DNA of 64,000 bases from Pseudoalteromonas sp. 0303 (GTDB lineage Bacteria > Pseudomonadota > Gammaproteobacteria > Enterobacterales > Alteromonadaceae), in the NCBI RefSeq assembly GCF_013349995.1, contig NZ_JABVXF010000001.1, positions 186,001-250,000 of the forward strand, read 5' to 3'. The notes under the pieces were generated by a model, which saw only the letters and a program-made list of their open reading frames with translations, was not told the origin of the DNA and did not search any database. This document shows, in pieces, positions 8,827 to 18,180 of this stretch (positions are counted from its first letter, which is position 1; every line of letters starts with the position of its first letter). Position numbers and translations under genes: made by a program.

Positions 8827-10680
8827 GTGCACGGCGTATCGAATTTACCTCAGTTAGTAATGGGGCCAATGGTACGCCGAGCAGATGCAGGGCGAGTGTG
8901 CTTTCAATTTGTTACAACTAGGCCTTGCCAATACCGAATTGAGTTTAACGGTGTTGAGACTTTCTCTAACTTAGAGTCAATCCAATTAGGGCAACAGCTT
9001 TACTTAAATTTCATTAATGTCATGCCAGTCAGTGGTCAGTTTGCAGTTGATTCACTGATCTATTATTCATTACATGATGAAGATAAAAGCCTTGATTTGT
9101 CGTCTTATTGCTATGAACGTGCCGAATCTCCGGCATTTGTGATCCCAAATCGACTCGATAGAATTCTTCATGGCTCGTGTCGTAACCCTCATCACCCTGC
9201 AAAAGATAGCTTTGTGGCTGCAGATAATTGGCAAAATGGTCAGCGCCAATCTCTTAATGCAGGTGCTGACTTATTATTGTTATCTGGCGACCAAATATAT
9301 GCGGATGATGTCGCAGGGCCTATGCTGCTCGCGATTGAAAAAGTGATTAGCCTATTTGGTGTGTTTCAAGAGCCAGCGCTTGATTTAGATTTACCAGAAG
9401 AGTTTGAGCAGCAACTTTATCAGCGCCATTTACACTTACCCAAAGTACCTTGGCAAAAACGCAGTAAATTTGGTGTTGGTTATTGGCTTAAAAAAGATGA
9501 GCCACACTTCTCAAGTTTAAAAGCTGAAAACCACTTAATTCATTTTCAAGAATTTATAGCGCTTTATTTATTAAACTTCAGCGCTGTTACTTGGCAGCTA
9601 ATTGATTTTGAATCAATTGAATGCCCAGCATTAGCCCCTAAATACGCTAATCTATTTAAACTTGAAAAAGACGCACTGCTTGGCTTTGCAAAGGGTCTTC
9701 AAAGCGTTGAAAGATTATTTGCTAATGTGTCGACATTAATGATGTTTGACGATCATGATGTCACCGATGATTGGAACTTAACCGCAGGCTGGGAGCAAGC
9801 TATTTATCAGCACCCAGCTAGCCGTCGTATTGTAAATAATGGCCTGATTAGTTATTGGTTAATGCAGGGGATTGGTAATGATGCAGGTGATAACTCGTTG
9901 TCATTATTACCCAGCTTTAAACAAAGCCTGCAGCAACAGTGCTGGCAGTTTCAAGACTTTGATAAGCTAATACTCAATTTTAACTATTGGCATTACGAGC
10001 TTAATACCATCCCCAAAGTTGTGGTGCTCGATACCCGAACCCATCGCTGGCGTAATGAACAAAACTTCAATGAACCATCTGGTTTACTTGATTGGGAAAG
10101 GCTCACTGAATTAGAAGAAAGTTTATTGTCTCACGATAAAGTGATTATTGTATCTCCAGCACCAGTGTTTGGTGTTAAATCGATTGAAGCAATCCAAGCT
10201 ATTTTTAATTTTTGCGGGCAACCTTTGTTGGTTGATGTTGAAAACTGGATGGCCCATGAAGGTTCTGCTAAAAAGCTGTTAGATACTTTTCGCCGTGAAG
10301 ATACACCAAAAGAAACCTTGATCCTCTCTGGTGATGTTCATTATTCATTTTGTTTTTCAGTGCAAAAACGCTTTGGTAAGCATAAAAACCGTATTTGGCA
10401 GTTAACTGCCAGTGGTATTAAAAATGAGTTCCCACGAAAACTTATCAATGTACTCGATAAGCTCGACTCAATTTTATATGCCCCGAAAAGCCCACTTAAC
10501 TTTTTCACTAAACGTTGGCAAATGGAAGTAGATAAACACCAAACCATAGGCGAAGGACAAAAGTATTTAGTCAGTAATGCGGCTATCAGCTTAATTGAGC
10601 TCAATGACGGTTTACTCGCTAAATATGAACTTATTCACGCTGATAATCAAATAACTGAATTCGATTTAAACGATAATTAA
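8827..10680 (+). CDS. PhoD-like metallophosphatase family protein
   Basis: 617-residue protein with an alkaline-phosphatase-D-like metallophosphoesterase domain. The metal-binding motifs are visible in order: HGSCRNP, LSGDQIYADD, MMFDDHDVTDDW and ILSGDVHYSF. No signal peptide is present, so unlike secreted PhoD enzymes it is probably cytoplasmic. GTG start at 8827, two bases after the TatD stop, so it is translationally coupled to the operon. The substrate is unknown; a phosphodiester or phosphomonoester is inferred from the fold. Confidence 0.82.
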   Translation: MHGVSNLPQLVMGPMVRRADAGRVCFQFVTTRPCQYRIEFNGVETFSNLESIQLGQQLYLNFINVMPVSGQFAVDSLIYYSLHDEDKSLDLSSYCYERAESPAFVIPNRLDRILHGSCRNPHHPAKDSFVAADNWQNGQRQSLNAGADLLLLSGDQIYADDVAGPMLLAIEKVISLFGVFQEPALDLDLPEEFEQQLYQRHLHLPKVPWQKRSKFGVGYWLKKDEPHFSSLKAENHLIHFQEFIALYLLNFSAVTWQLIDFESIECPALAPKYANLFKLEKDALLGFAKGLQSVERLFANVSTLMMFDDHDVTDDWNLTAGWEQAIYQHPASRRIVNNGLISYWLMQGIGNDAGDNSLSLLPSFKQSLQQQCWQFQDFDKLILNFNYWHYELNTIPKVVVLDTRTHRWRNEQNFNEPSGLLDWERLTELEESLLSHDKVIIVSPAPVFGVKSIEAIQAIFNFCGQPLLVDVENWMAHEGSAKKLLDTFRREDTPKETLILSGDVHYSFCFSVQKRFGKHKNRIWQLTASGIKNEFPRKLINVLDKLDSILYAPKSPLNFFTKRWQMEVDKHQTIGEGQKYLVSNAAISLIELNDGLLAKYELIHADNQITEFDLNDN

Positions 10681-10689
10681 TCGATTGCT

Positions 10690-10850
10690 TTGAATAAAAA
10701 AACGCCCAGAACGAATCCGCATTGTTCTGGGCTTAGGGGGTGGCTCGTGTGAGCCTGCGCTAACTATAAAAACACCTTCTAAATTCAGTAGGGAGAAGTA
10801 GAAAGTACTTTTAAGTGTAGTTAATCAGCAGGAAATTGCACGGTAAATGT
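10690..10850 (-). ncRNA. Possible minus-strand small RNA ending at a terminator
   Basis: On the minus strand a strong terminator (10704-10732) lies more than 200 bases past the rsmF stop. About 150 bases upstream of it is a TATAAA box (10862-10857) with a weak GTAACA at 17-base spacing. The span between also folds a small hairpin (GGCTC / GAGCC). No ORF fits. An independent small RNA or a long rsmF 3' end could both explain this. Speculative. Confidence 0.25.
10704..10732 (-). terminator. Minus-strand terminator (rsmF or small RNA)
   Basis: GCCCAGAAC pairs with GTTCTGGGC over an 11-base loop. Read on the minus strand it is followed by GTTTTTTTATTC, a good U tract. On the plus strand there is no T run, so it does not serve the phoD-like gene well. 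Confidence 0.8.
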
Positions 10851-10934
10851 ACAAATTTTATACTAGTTTAAAATCAGTCTGTTACAGCTTTTTACCTAAA
10901 TTAGCGCCTTATTTATACAGTCTTTATGCGCAAC

Positions 10935-12374
10935 TTATACCCAAGTTATCAACTGGGCATTTTGGACCAAATCACGCGGTAATGAGTTCTTAATTTTATT
11001 CTTTTGCCACTTACCAAGTCCTACCGGACAACCACATAACATTAAAACTACTTCACCATTATCTTGCGTTGGTTTTTCGAGCCTAATATCTTTACCGTTA
11101 AAGTAATCGTTTGCTTGGCAAGCAGACATCTCAAAGGTATTTTTATCGCAATCTTGGCCAAAGACAGTGGCAAACTCGTGAGTTAAGCGAACACCACCTT
11201 TGTGGATCACACCAAGTTGAATACCTAAACGTGAGTATTTAATTTTATCTTGCAGTTCATCAAAGCCATCAGGAAACAACCAGAGCTCTTTATCACGCTG
11301 CATTAACGTGCCTTTAAGTGATTTTAGACCGAACTGTTTTTTAATTGTTTGCATAAACGCTTGGCTTTGTTTTTTATCAAATTCAGCAAACGGAAATGCG
11401 CCTTTTTTAACTTTTTGATTAGGGTTATCGCTTGACGCTATTTTTTTAAATTTAGCGATGAAGAAACCTTCACTGTCGTAAGTTTGCGGCCAAACATGTA
11501 AATAACCTTCGCTGGTTGTCGCTTTGTCTGCGCCATCAAACAGGGTATCAAGCGATTGTACCTCGATGCAATCAGGAAACTCCGCTAATAGATACTCACA
11601 CACTTGTTGGTTTTCAAGGGGTGTTAAAGTACAGGTCGAATAGACTAATGTGCCGCCTGGTTTTAAGGCATAAAAGGCACTTTTGATAAGGGCTTTTTGC
11701 ACAGCAGCAATATCAATATTAGATTCGATTGACCAATTTTTTAAGGCGTCTGCATCCTTACGAACCGTGCCTTCACCTGAACACGGGGCATCTAGCAAAA
11801 TGCTGTCGAAGCACTCATACATGTAATCCCCGAATATCACACCGTCAAAATGTGATAATGCACAATTACCCACACCCATACGTTTGAGGGTTGCAGCCAA
11901 TACTTTTAAGCGTGACGATGACAACTCATTGGCCACTAACACGCCACTATTATCCATCATGGCGGCGATTTGTGATGTTTTTGAACCTGGTGCCGATGCC
12001 ATATCAAGTACCGCGTCGCTTTGCTTAACTTCGGCTCTCAGTGCTACCGGTGGTAACATTGAGCTGGCTTCTTGCACATACATAGCACCACTTAAGTGTA
12101 AATCGGTATTACCGATTGCAAGGGCCGCTTCTTCGTCGCTAGGACGTGTTAGCCAGAATCCTTCTTCACACCATGGAATTGCTGTTAATTCCCATCCTTT
12201 TTTGGCGCATTGACGCTCAAATTCATCGACTGACATTTTTAAAGTATTTACGCGAACAGATCGTCTCAGTGGGCGGCGACAGGCTGCAATAAAGTCGTCT
12301 AATGATAAATGTTCAGGAAGGTAGCTTTTTACATCATCAATAAATGAGTCAGGAATATATGTATTAGCGTCCAC
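10935..12374 (-). CDS. rsmF: 16S rRNA m5C1407 methyltransferase RsmF
   Basis: RsmF (YebU) methylates C1407 of 16S rRNA using SAM. It has 479 residues, the expected length. The N-terminal [10 protein letters not shown] block is followed by the SAM-binding [15 protein letters not shown] motif. [14 protein letters not shown] (motif IV) and the catalytic Cys in [10 protein letters not shown] (motif VI) follow. The C-terminal half is the PUA-like RNA-binding part typical of YebU. The start is GTG at 12374. Confidence 0.93.
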   Translation of the reverse strand: MDANTYIPDSFIDDVKSYLPEHLSLDDFIAACRRPLRRSVRVNTLKMSVDEFERQCAKKGWELTAIPWCEEGFWLTRPSDEEAALAIGNTDLHLSGAMYVQEASSMLPPVALRAEVKQSDAVLDMASAPGSKTSQIAAMMDNSGVLVANELSSSRLKVLAATLKRMGVGNCALSHFDGVIFGDYMYECFDSILLDAPCSGEGTVRKDADALKNWSIESNIDIAAVQKALIKSAFYALKPGGTLVYSTCTLTPLENQQVCEYLLAEFPDCIEVQSLDTLFDGADKATTSEGYLHVWPQTYDSEGFFIAKFKKIASSDNPNQKVKKGAFPFAEFDKKQSQAFMQTIKKQFGLKSLKGTLMQRDKELWLFPDGFDELQDKIKYSRLGIQLGVIHKGGVRLTHEFATVFGQDCDKNTFEMSACQANDYFNGKDIRLEKPTQDNGEVVLMLCGCPVGLGKWQKNKIKNSLPRDLVQNAQLITWV

Positions 12375-12467
12375 TAAATGGCTCTCACATCACGTAATAA
12401 TAGCTGGATCATACCATTTATAGCGCTATCGGGGGATATTTTTAGCTTTTTAAGAGCGATATTGAAG

Positions 12468-12475
12468 TGTCGACA
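12468..12475. promoter_or_regulatory. TGTCGACA palindrome, prp site 1
   Basis: An 8-bp perfect palindrome (context AAGTGTCGACATATT), the most upstream of four copies around the regulator start. It is a candidate half or auxiliary operator for the adjacent GntR-family regulator. Confidence 0.5.
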
Positions 12476-12529
12476 TATTGCTAATATAAATGTTCTTTAT
12501 AGCCATTATTTTTGATAAATATCAATTTA

Positions 12530-12537
12530 TGTCGACA
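12530..12537. promoter_or_regulatory. TGTCGACA palindrome, prp site 2
   Basis: A second copy (ATGTCGACAT, 10-bp palindrome), 46 bases upstream of the -35 box. Centre-to-centre distance to site 1 is 62 bp and to site 3 is 87 bp. Confidence 0.55.
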
Positions 12538-12575
12538 TTTTGTTGGTTTTTTAGCCTGTTTTTCCGATCTCAAGG

Positions 12576-12604
12576 TTGACACTTGCAATGATAGGGCGCA
12601 TAGT
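12576..12604 (+). promoter_or_regulatory. Sigma-70 promoter of the prp operon
   Basis: A perfect -35 TTGACA (12576-12581), a 17-base spacer and a -10 CATAGT (12599-12604). Transcription would start near 12611, placing operator site 3 directly over the start region, a typical repressor arrangement. Confidence 0.65.
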
Positions 12605-12614
12605 GAACTTACAA

Positions 12615-12626
12615 ATTGTCGACAAT
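12615..12626. promoter_or_regulatory. ATTGTCGACAAT palindrome, prp operator site 3
   Basis: A perfect 12-bp palindrome just downstream of the -10 box and about 30 bases before the regulator ATG. An identical 12-mer occurs at 52875-52886 inside the acyl-CoA synthetase gene. It is likely the main operator of the GntR-family regulator encoded next to it. Confidence 0.65.
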
Positions 12627-12655
12627 CTTAATTTAGTACTTTGATAGACCTATTT

Positions 12656-13360
12656 ATGACAGAGCAAAAAGCCAACGATAACTACAACGATATCACGATA
12701 ACAACTGCATCAGACCAAGTGTTTGTCGACATGCGCCGTGAAATTGTACAGGGCACCATTGAGCAGGGTAGCAAAATTTCTGAGCCAGAACTTGCTAAAC
12801 GCTATGGTGTAAGCCGTGCCACCTTACGTGAGGCGCTAAATCGTTTAGAGAGCTGTTATTTGGTAGAGCGTAAAGCAAATGTCGGTTGTCGTGTTGTTGC
12901 ACTAACCGCCGAGCGTTTAATCGAAGTCTATCAGGTTCGTAGTGCCTTAGAAGGGCTGGCTTGTCGGTTAGCTGCCGACAACATGGAACCTGAAGAAGTG
13001 CAGGGTTTAAAACAGTTATTGAATCAGCACTTACAAACACAGCGTGTAAAAGAAGGTGAATCATACTACCAAGAAGCGGGCGACCTTGATTTTCATTATC
13101 GCATTATTAAAGGGTCGAAAAACGCACACTTAATTCATCTTTTATGTAATGAGTTGTACCAGTTAATTCGTATGTACCGTGTACAAATGGGGATGGTTGG
13201 GCCACGTGTATCAAAAGCGTTTGATGAACACTTGGCTATTATTAATGCCATTGAAAACCATGACGGTGAATTAGCCGAAATGCTTATGAAGCGCCATATT
13301 AGTGCGTCTCAGGCAAATATTCAGACGAAGTTTGACTTACTCGCAGCAAAAAATCAGTAG
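12656..13360 (+). CDS. GntR/FadR-subfamily regulator of the propionate operon
   Basis: Helix-turn-helix regulator of 234 residues from the ATG at 12656. The N-terminal GntR winged helix contains the recognition segment PELAKRYGVSRATLREALNRLE. It is followed by an all-helical FCD ligand-binding domain. An in-frame TTG at 12641 would add five residues (MIDLF) and is less likely. It is first in the operon with prpB, prpC, acnD and prpF and is surrounded by TGTCGACA palindromes. It is therefore probably an autoregulated repressor responding to a propionyl-CoA or 2-methylcitrate-type ligand. The ligand is inferred, not seen. This replaces the sigma-54 PrpR regulator used by enterobacteria. Confidence 0.85.
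   Translation: MTEQKANDNYNDITITTASDQVFVDMRREIVQGTIEQGSKISEPELAKRYGVSRATLREALNRLESCYLVERKANVGCRVVALTAERLIEVYQVRSALEGLACRLAADNMEPEEVQGLKQLLNQHLQTQRVKEGESYYQEAGDLDFHYRIIKGSKNAHLIHLLCNELYQLIRMYRVQMGMVGPRVSKAFDEHLAIINAIENHDGELAEMLMKRHISASQANIQTKFDLLAAKNQ
12724..12731. promoter_or_regulatory. TGTCGACA palindrome inside the regulator gene, prp site 4
   Basis: A fourth copy (TTTGTCGACATGC), within the 5' coding region and 107 bp from site 3. An intragenic copy also exists in the acyl-CoA synthetase gene, so it may be a looping partner or roadblock. It could also be a coincidence of the codons used. Confidence 0.4.
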
Positions 13361-13444
13361 CGCTGTAGTTAAACAGTCACAATTTAGATTTAAAAAATAG
13401 AGTCAGCCAAAGAGCTGAAACCGTTCAAAGATAGGAGTTATCCA

Positions 13445-14320
13445 ATGTCAGCAGGATTAAAGTTCAAACAGGCAATCGCCAACAACAAGCCATTACAAGT
13501 GGTTGGCACCGTAAATGCGTACTGCGCAATGATGGCAGAGAAAACCGGTCACCAAGCACTTTACCTCTCAGGTGCGGGTGTTGCTAACGCATCATACGGC
13601 ATGCCAGATTTAGGTATGACTAGCCTTGATAACGTACTTGAAGATATTCGTCGAATCACCAGCGCTACCGACTTACCGCTTCTTGTTGATGCTGACACAG
13701 GTTGGGGCGGTGCTTTTAATATTGCTCGTACCGTTAAAGAAATGACCAAAGCAGGCGCAGCGGGCTTCCATATTGAAGACCAAGTAGCACAAAAACGTTG
13801 TGGTCACCGTCCTAATAAAGAGATCGTGTCTAAAGATGAAATGGTTGATCGTATTAAAGCTGCGGTTGATGCTAAAACAGACAGTGATTTTTACATTATG
13901 GCGCGTACTGATGCATTCCAAAAAGAAGGCTTAAATGCAGCTATTGACCGCGCAGCAGCGTGTGTTGAAGCAGGTGCAGACGCCATCTTTGCAGAAGCTG
14001 TGCATGATTTAGCAGATTACCAAGCGTTTGCTAAAGCGTTAAATGTGCCAATTCTTGCGAACATCACTGAATTTGGTCAAACGCCACTTTATACAAAAGA
14101 GCAATTGAGCGAAGTGGGTGTTGAAATTGTACTTTATCCACTTAGTGCATTTAGAGCGATGAACAAAGCAGCACTTAATGTGTATTCGTCTATTCTTAGC
14201 GAGGGCTCACAACAAAGCCAAGTAGACAATATGCAAACACGTGCGGAATTATATGAGTTCTTAGATTATCACTCATATGAAAACACACTCGATAACCTTT
14301 TCTCAGCTAAAAAATCATAA
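13445..14320 (+). CDS. prpB: 2-methylisocitrate lyase PrpB
   Basis: PrpB cleaves 2-methylisocitrate to pyruvate and succinate, the last step of the 2-methylcitrate cycle. It has 291 residues of the isocitrate lyase/PEP mutase fold. The Mg-binding DADTGWGG segment is present. The catalytic loop [10 protein letters not shown] is the KRCGH signature of PrpB. The ribosome-binding site is AGGAG before the ATG. It lies 84 bases after the regulator and 24 bases before prpC. Confidence 0.96.
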   Translation: MSAGLKFKQAIANNKPLQVVGTVNAYCAMMAEKTGHQALYLSGAGVANASYGMPDLGMTSLDNVLEDIRRITSATDLPLLVDADTGWGGAFNIARTVKEMTKAGAAGFHIEDQVAQKRCGHRPNKEIVSKDEMVDRIKAAVDAKTDSDFYIMARTDAFQKEGLNAAIDRAAACVEAGADAIFAEAVHDLADYQAFAKALNVPILANITEFGQTPLYTKEQLSEVGVEIVLYPLSAFRAMNKAALNVYSSILSEGSQQSQVDNMQTRAELYEFLDYHSYENTLDNLFSAKKS

Positions 14321-14344
14321 CGACAACATATAAGGAGAACACTC

Positions 14345-15469
14345 ATGGTAGATAAAGCATTAGGCGGCGCAGGTTTACGTGGTCAAGTAGCAGGTGAAAC
14401 AGCACTGTGTACAGTAGGTAAATCAGGTTCAGGTTTAACTTATTGTGGTTATGATATTAGTGAATTAGCAGATAAAGCACAGTTTGAAGAAGTGTCTTTT
14501 TTACTGTCGCGCGGTGAATTACCAACAGAGTCTGAGCTGACTGAATATAAAGCAAAGTTAAAATCACTACGTGGTTTACCAGATGCACTAAAAACAGTGC
14601 TTGAGAACATTCCTAAAGACGCGCACCCAATGGATGTAATGCGTACGGGTTGTTCTATGCTAGGTAACCTAGAAATGGAGCAAGATTTCTCACAAGCGAA
14701 TGATGCGATTGATCGCCTAGTTGCCGTATTCCCAAGCATTATTTGTTACTGGTATCGTTTTAGCCATGACGGCGTTCGTATTGAAACTGAAACAGATGAT
14801 GATTCGGTAGGTGCACACTTCTTACGTTTATTACATGACGAAGCACCATCAGCACTGTTTGAGCAAGTAATGAATGTGTCTTTAATTCTTTATGCAGAGC
14901 ATGAGTTTAATGCATCAACATTCACTGCGCGTGTGTGTGCATCAACATTGTCTGATATTCACTCTTGTGTAACAGGTGCTATTGGTAGTTTACGTGGTCC
15001 ACTACATGGAGGTGCGAACGAAGCGGCTATGGATATGATTGAAGGCTTCACAAGCCCAGATCAAGCTGAAGATGCACTAATGGGTATGCTTGAGCGTAAA
15101 GACAAGATCATGGGCTTTGGTCACGCTATCTACCGCGAATCAGATCCACGTAACGTGATCATCAAAAAATGGTCAGAAAAACTGGCTGCAGAAGTGGGTG
15201 ACGATGTTCTATATCCTGTGTCTGTTCGCTGTGAAGAAGTTATGTGGCGTGAAAAGAAATTATTCTGTAATGCTGATTTCTTCCATGCATCTGCGTATCA
15301 CTTCATGGGGATTCCAACTAAGTTATTCACGCCAATTTTCGTGATGAGCCGTGTTACGGGTTGGACAGCACACGTGAAAGAGCAACGTGCTAACAACCGC
15401 ATTATTCGCCCAAGTGCAGATTATACGGGCCCAGAAGCGCGCAGCTATACGCCAATTTCTGAGCGTTAA
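14345..15469 (+). CDS. prpC: 2-methylcitrate synthase PrpC
   Basis: PrpC condenses propionyl-CoA with oxaloacetate. It is a citrate-synthase fold of 374 residues, the short PrpC type. Catalytic motifs visible are GPLHGGANEAA, MGFGHAIYRESDPR and the Asp-containing NADFFHAS. The N-terminal GLRGQVAGETAL and GLTYCGYDI agree with methylcitrate synthases. AAGGAGAAC precedes the ATG. Confidence 0.95.
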   Translation: MVDKALGGAGLRGQVAGETALCTVGKSGSGLTYCGYDISELADKAQFEEVSFLLSRGELPTESELTEYKAKLKSLRGLPDALKTVLENIPKDAHPMDVMRTGCSMLGNLEMEQDFSQANDAIDRLVAVFPSIICYWYRFSHDGVRIETETDDDSVGAHFLRLLHDEAPSALFEQVMNVSLILYAEHEFNASTFTARVCASTLSDIHSCVTGAIGSLRGPLHGGANEAAMDMIEGFTSPDQAEDALMGMLERKDKIMGFGHAIYRESDPRNVIIKKWSEKLAAEVGDDVLYPVSVRCEEVMWREKKLFCNADFFHASAYHFMGIPTKLFTPIFVMSRVTGWTAHVKEQRANNRIIRPSADYTGPEARSYTPISER

Positions 15470-15488
15470 TCGTAATTAAATCAGTGAT

Positions 15489-15521
15489 AGGGGTAGCTTA
15501 GCTGCCCCTTTATGAAGGGGC
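15489..15521 (+). other. Overlapping alternative hairpins between prpC and acnD
   Basis: Hairpin A (15489-15509) pairs AGGGGTAGC with GCTGCCCCT. Hairpin B (15504-15521) pairs GCCCCTT with AAGGGGC. They share the segment 15504-15509 and so exclude each other. Neither is followed by a T tract. This may be a processing or stability element, or an attenuator. Confidence 0.45.
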
Positions 15522-15585
15522 GAAATAAATACAAAAACAATCAGCCCACCTTTGTTCACCGTCACCAAGTACAAGTAGAATCATC

Positions 15586-18177
15586 ATGAATACAAATTTT
15601 AGAAAACCATTAGCAGGCACCGGAGTCGATTACTTTGATACCCGCGCTGCTGTTGATGCAATTAAACCGGGCAGCTATGCCACACTTCCTTACACATCAC
15701 GAGTACTTGCCGAAAACTTAGTTCGTCGCTGTGAACCTGAAATGCTAAATGATGCATTGTCGCAATTGATTGACCGCAAGCGTGATTTAGATTTTCCATG
15801 GTTTCCTGCTCGTGTTGTTTGTCACGATATCTTAGGTCAAACAGCGTTAGTTGATTTAGCAGGTCTGCGTGATGCTATTGCTGCAAAAGGCGGCGATCCT
15901 GCAAAAGTAAACCCTGTGGTACCTACACAGTTAATTGTTGACCACTCATTAGCGGTTGAACACGCAGGTTTTGAACCTGACGCATTTGAAAAAAACCGTG
16001 CTATAGAAGACCGTCGTAATGATGACCGTTTCCACTTTATCAATTGGACAAAAACAGCATTTAAAAATATTGATGTGATCCCGCCAGGTAACGGCATTAT
16101 GCATCAAATCAATTTAGAGAAAATGTCACCGGTGATCCAAAAACGTGATGGCGTGGCATTCCCAGATACCTTAGTTGGTACAGATAGCCACACACCTATG
16201 GTCGATGCGTTAGGTGTTATTGCAGTCGGTGTAGGTGGTCTTGAAGCTGAAAGTGTGATGCTTGGCCGTGCATCTTACATGCGTTTACCTGACATTGTGG
16301 GTGTTGAACTAAAAGGCAAGCCACAACCGGGTATTACTGCAACCGACATTGTATTAGCGATCACCGAATTTTTACGTAATGAAAGAGTTGTGTCGACCTA
16401 CCTTGAATTTTATGGCGAAGGTGCTGATGCACTTACCCTAGGAGATAGAGCAACTATTTCTAATATGACGCCAGAGTTTGGCGCAACAGCAGCGATGTTC
16501 TACATCGATGACAACACACTTGATTACCTACGTTTAACTGGCCGTGAAGAAGAGCAAGTTAAACTAGTCGAAACATACGCAAAAGAGACTGGCCTTTGGA
16601 GTGATAGCCTTAAAACGGCTGAATATGAGCGTGTGTTAACCTTTGATCTATCATCAGTTGGTCGCAATATTGCGGGCCCTTCGAATCCACATCGCCGTGT
16701 TGCAACTAGCGATCTTGATAAAGCGGGTATCACTGGCGTTGTTGAGAATGAAGAAGGCTTAATGCCAGATGGTGCCTGTATCATTGCTGCAATCACAAGT
16801 TGTACTAATACCAGTAACCCACGCAATGTTATTGCCGCAGGTTTACTTGCGCGTAATGCTAACGCTAAAGGTTTAACTCGTAAGCCATGGGTTAAAACAT
16901 CACTGGCACCGGGTTCTAAAGCGGTTAAATCTTATTTAGAAGAAGCCAATTTATTACCTGAGCTTGAGCAACTTGGCTTTGGTATTGTCGCCTTTGCGTG
17001 TACAACCTGTAATGGCATGAGTGGTGCGCTTGATCCAAAAATTCAGCAAGAAGTGATTGACCGTGACCTATACGCAACAGCTGTACTGTCGGGTAACCGT
17101 AACTTCGATGGTCGTATTCATCCTTATGCTAAACAAGCATTCTTAGCTTCACCGCCACTGGTTGTTGCTTATGCAATTGCCGGTACTATTCGTTTTGATA
17201 TCGAAAAAGATGTATTAGGGCATGATCAACAAGGCAACGAAATTCGCCTAATGGATTTATGGCCATCAGATGAAGAAATTGATGCGGTGATCAAACAAAG
17301 TGTTAAACCTGAGCAGTTTAAAAAGGTTTACGAGCCAATGTTTGATTTAAGTGTAGATTACGGTGAAGACAACGACCCGCTTTACCAATGGCGCCCACAA
17401 AGTACTTATATTCGCCGTCCTCCTTATTGGGAAGGCGCATTAGCGGGTGAACGCTCTCTGAGTGATATGCGTGCACTAGCTGTGTTGGGCGACAACATCA
17501 CTACTGACCACTTATCACCTTCGAATGCGATTTTAGCGTCAAGTGCTGCTGGTGAATACCTGGCTAAAATGGGTCTACCGGAAGAAGATTTTAACTCGTA
17601 TGCTACTCACCGAGGTGACCATTTAACAGCACAGCGTGCTACATTCGCTAACCCTAAGTTATTGAATGAAATGGTTAAAGAAAATGGTGAAGTGAAGCAA
17701 GGTTCATATGCTCGCATTGAACCAGAAGGCAAAGTGACACGTATGTGGGAAGCTATTGAAACCTACATGCAGCGCAAGCAGCCGCTTATTATTGTGGCAG
17801 GTGCCGATTATGGTCAAGGCTCATCACGTGACTGGGCTGCAAAAGGTGTACGTTTAGCTGGTGTTCAAGTGATTGCAGCAGAAGGCTTTGAGCGTATTCA
17901 CCGCACAAACCTAATTGGTATGGGCGTATTACCGCTTGAGTTTAAAGCAGGCACGACGCGAACTACGCTAGGTATTGATGGTAGTGAAAGTTTTAGTGTG
18001 AAAGGTGAGCCAACACCAGGCGCAACATTGACACTAGTGATTACCCGTGCCAATGGTGAAATCGTTGAAGTACCAATGACGTGCCGTTTAGATACCGCTG
18101 AAGAAGTGTCAATTTATTCAGCGGGTGGTGTACTGCAACGTTTCGCGCAAGATTTTTTAGAATCTGAGGAGCACTAA
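15586..18177 (+). CDS. acnD: Fe/S-dependent 2-methylisocitrate dehydratase AcnD
   Basis: AcnD dehydrates 2-methylcitrate to a 2-methylaconitate isomer and works together with PrpF. It belongs to the aconitase family, 863 residues. The [4Fe-4S] cysteines lie in AITSCTNTSNP and FACTTCNGMSG. The swivel domain carries YGQGSSRDWAAKG. The immediate prpF neighbour separates it from housekeeping AcnA. A 116-base gap with two hairpins lies upstream; prpF starts three bases downstream. Confidence 0.95.
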   Translation: MNTNFRKPLAGTGVDYFDTRAAVDAIKPGSYATLPYTSRVLAENLVRRCEPEMLNDALSQLIDRKRDLDFPWFPARVVCHDILGQTALVDLAGLRDAIAAKGGDPAKVNPVVPTQLIVDHSLAVEHAGFEPDAFEKNRAIEDRRNDDRFHFINWTKTAFKNIDVIPPGNGIMHQINLEKMSPVIQKRDGVAFPDTLVGTDSHTPMVDALGVIAVGVGGLEAESVMLGRASYMRLPDIVGVELKGKPQPGITATDIVLAITEFLRNERVVSTYLEFYGEGADALTLGDRATISNMTPEFGATAAMFYIDDNTLDYLRLTGREEEQVKLVETYAKETGLWSDSLKTAEYERVLTFDLSSVGRNIAGPSNPHRRVATSDLDKAGITGVVENEEGLMPDGACIIAAITSCTNTSNPRNVIAAGLLARNANAKGLTRKPWVKTSLAPGSKAVKSYLEEANLLPELEQLGFGIVAFACTTCNGMSGALDPKIQQEVIDRDLYATAVLSGNRNFDGRIHPYAKQAFLASPPLVVAYAIAGTIRFDIEKDVLGHDQQGNEIRLMDLWPSDEEIDAVIKQSVKPEQFKKVYEPMFDLSVDYGEDNDPLYQWRPQSTYIRRPPYWEGALAGERSLSDMRALAVLGDNITTDHLSPSNAILASSAAGEYLAKMGLPEEDFNSYATHRGDHLTAQRATFANPKLLNEMVKENGEVKQGSYARIEPEGKVTRMWEAIETYMQRKQPLIIVAGADYGQGSSRDWAAKGVRLAGVQVIAAEGFERIHRTNLIGMGVLPLEFKAGTTRTTLGIDGSESFSVKGEPTPGATLTLVITRANGEIVEVPMTCRLDTAEEVSIYSAGGVLQRFAQDFLESEEH

Positions 18178-18180
18178 GCG

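Noticed and set aside
9728..9735. TGTCGACA palindrome inside the phoD-like gene
   Set aside because: It is a lone copy deep in a coding region with no promoter nearby. About one chance occurrence per window is expected for this 8-mer.
11884..12213. 109-codon plus-strand ORF inside rsmF
   Set aside because: Opposes conserved rsmF catalytic motifs and has no ribosome-binding site.
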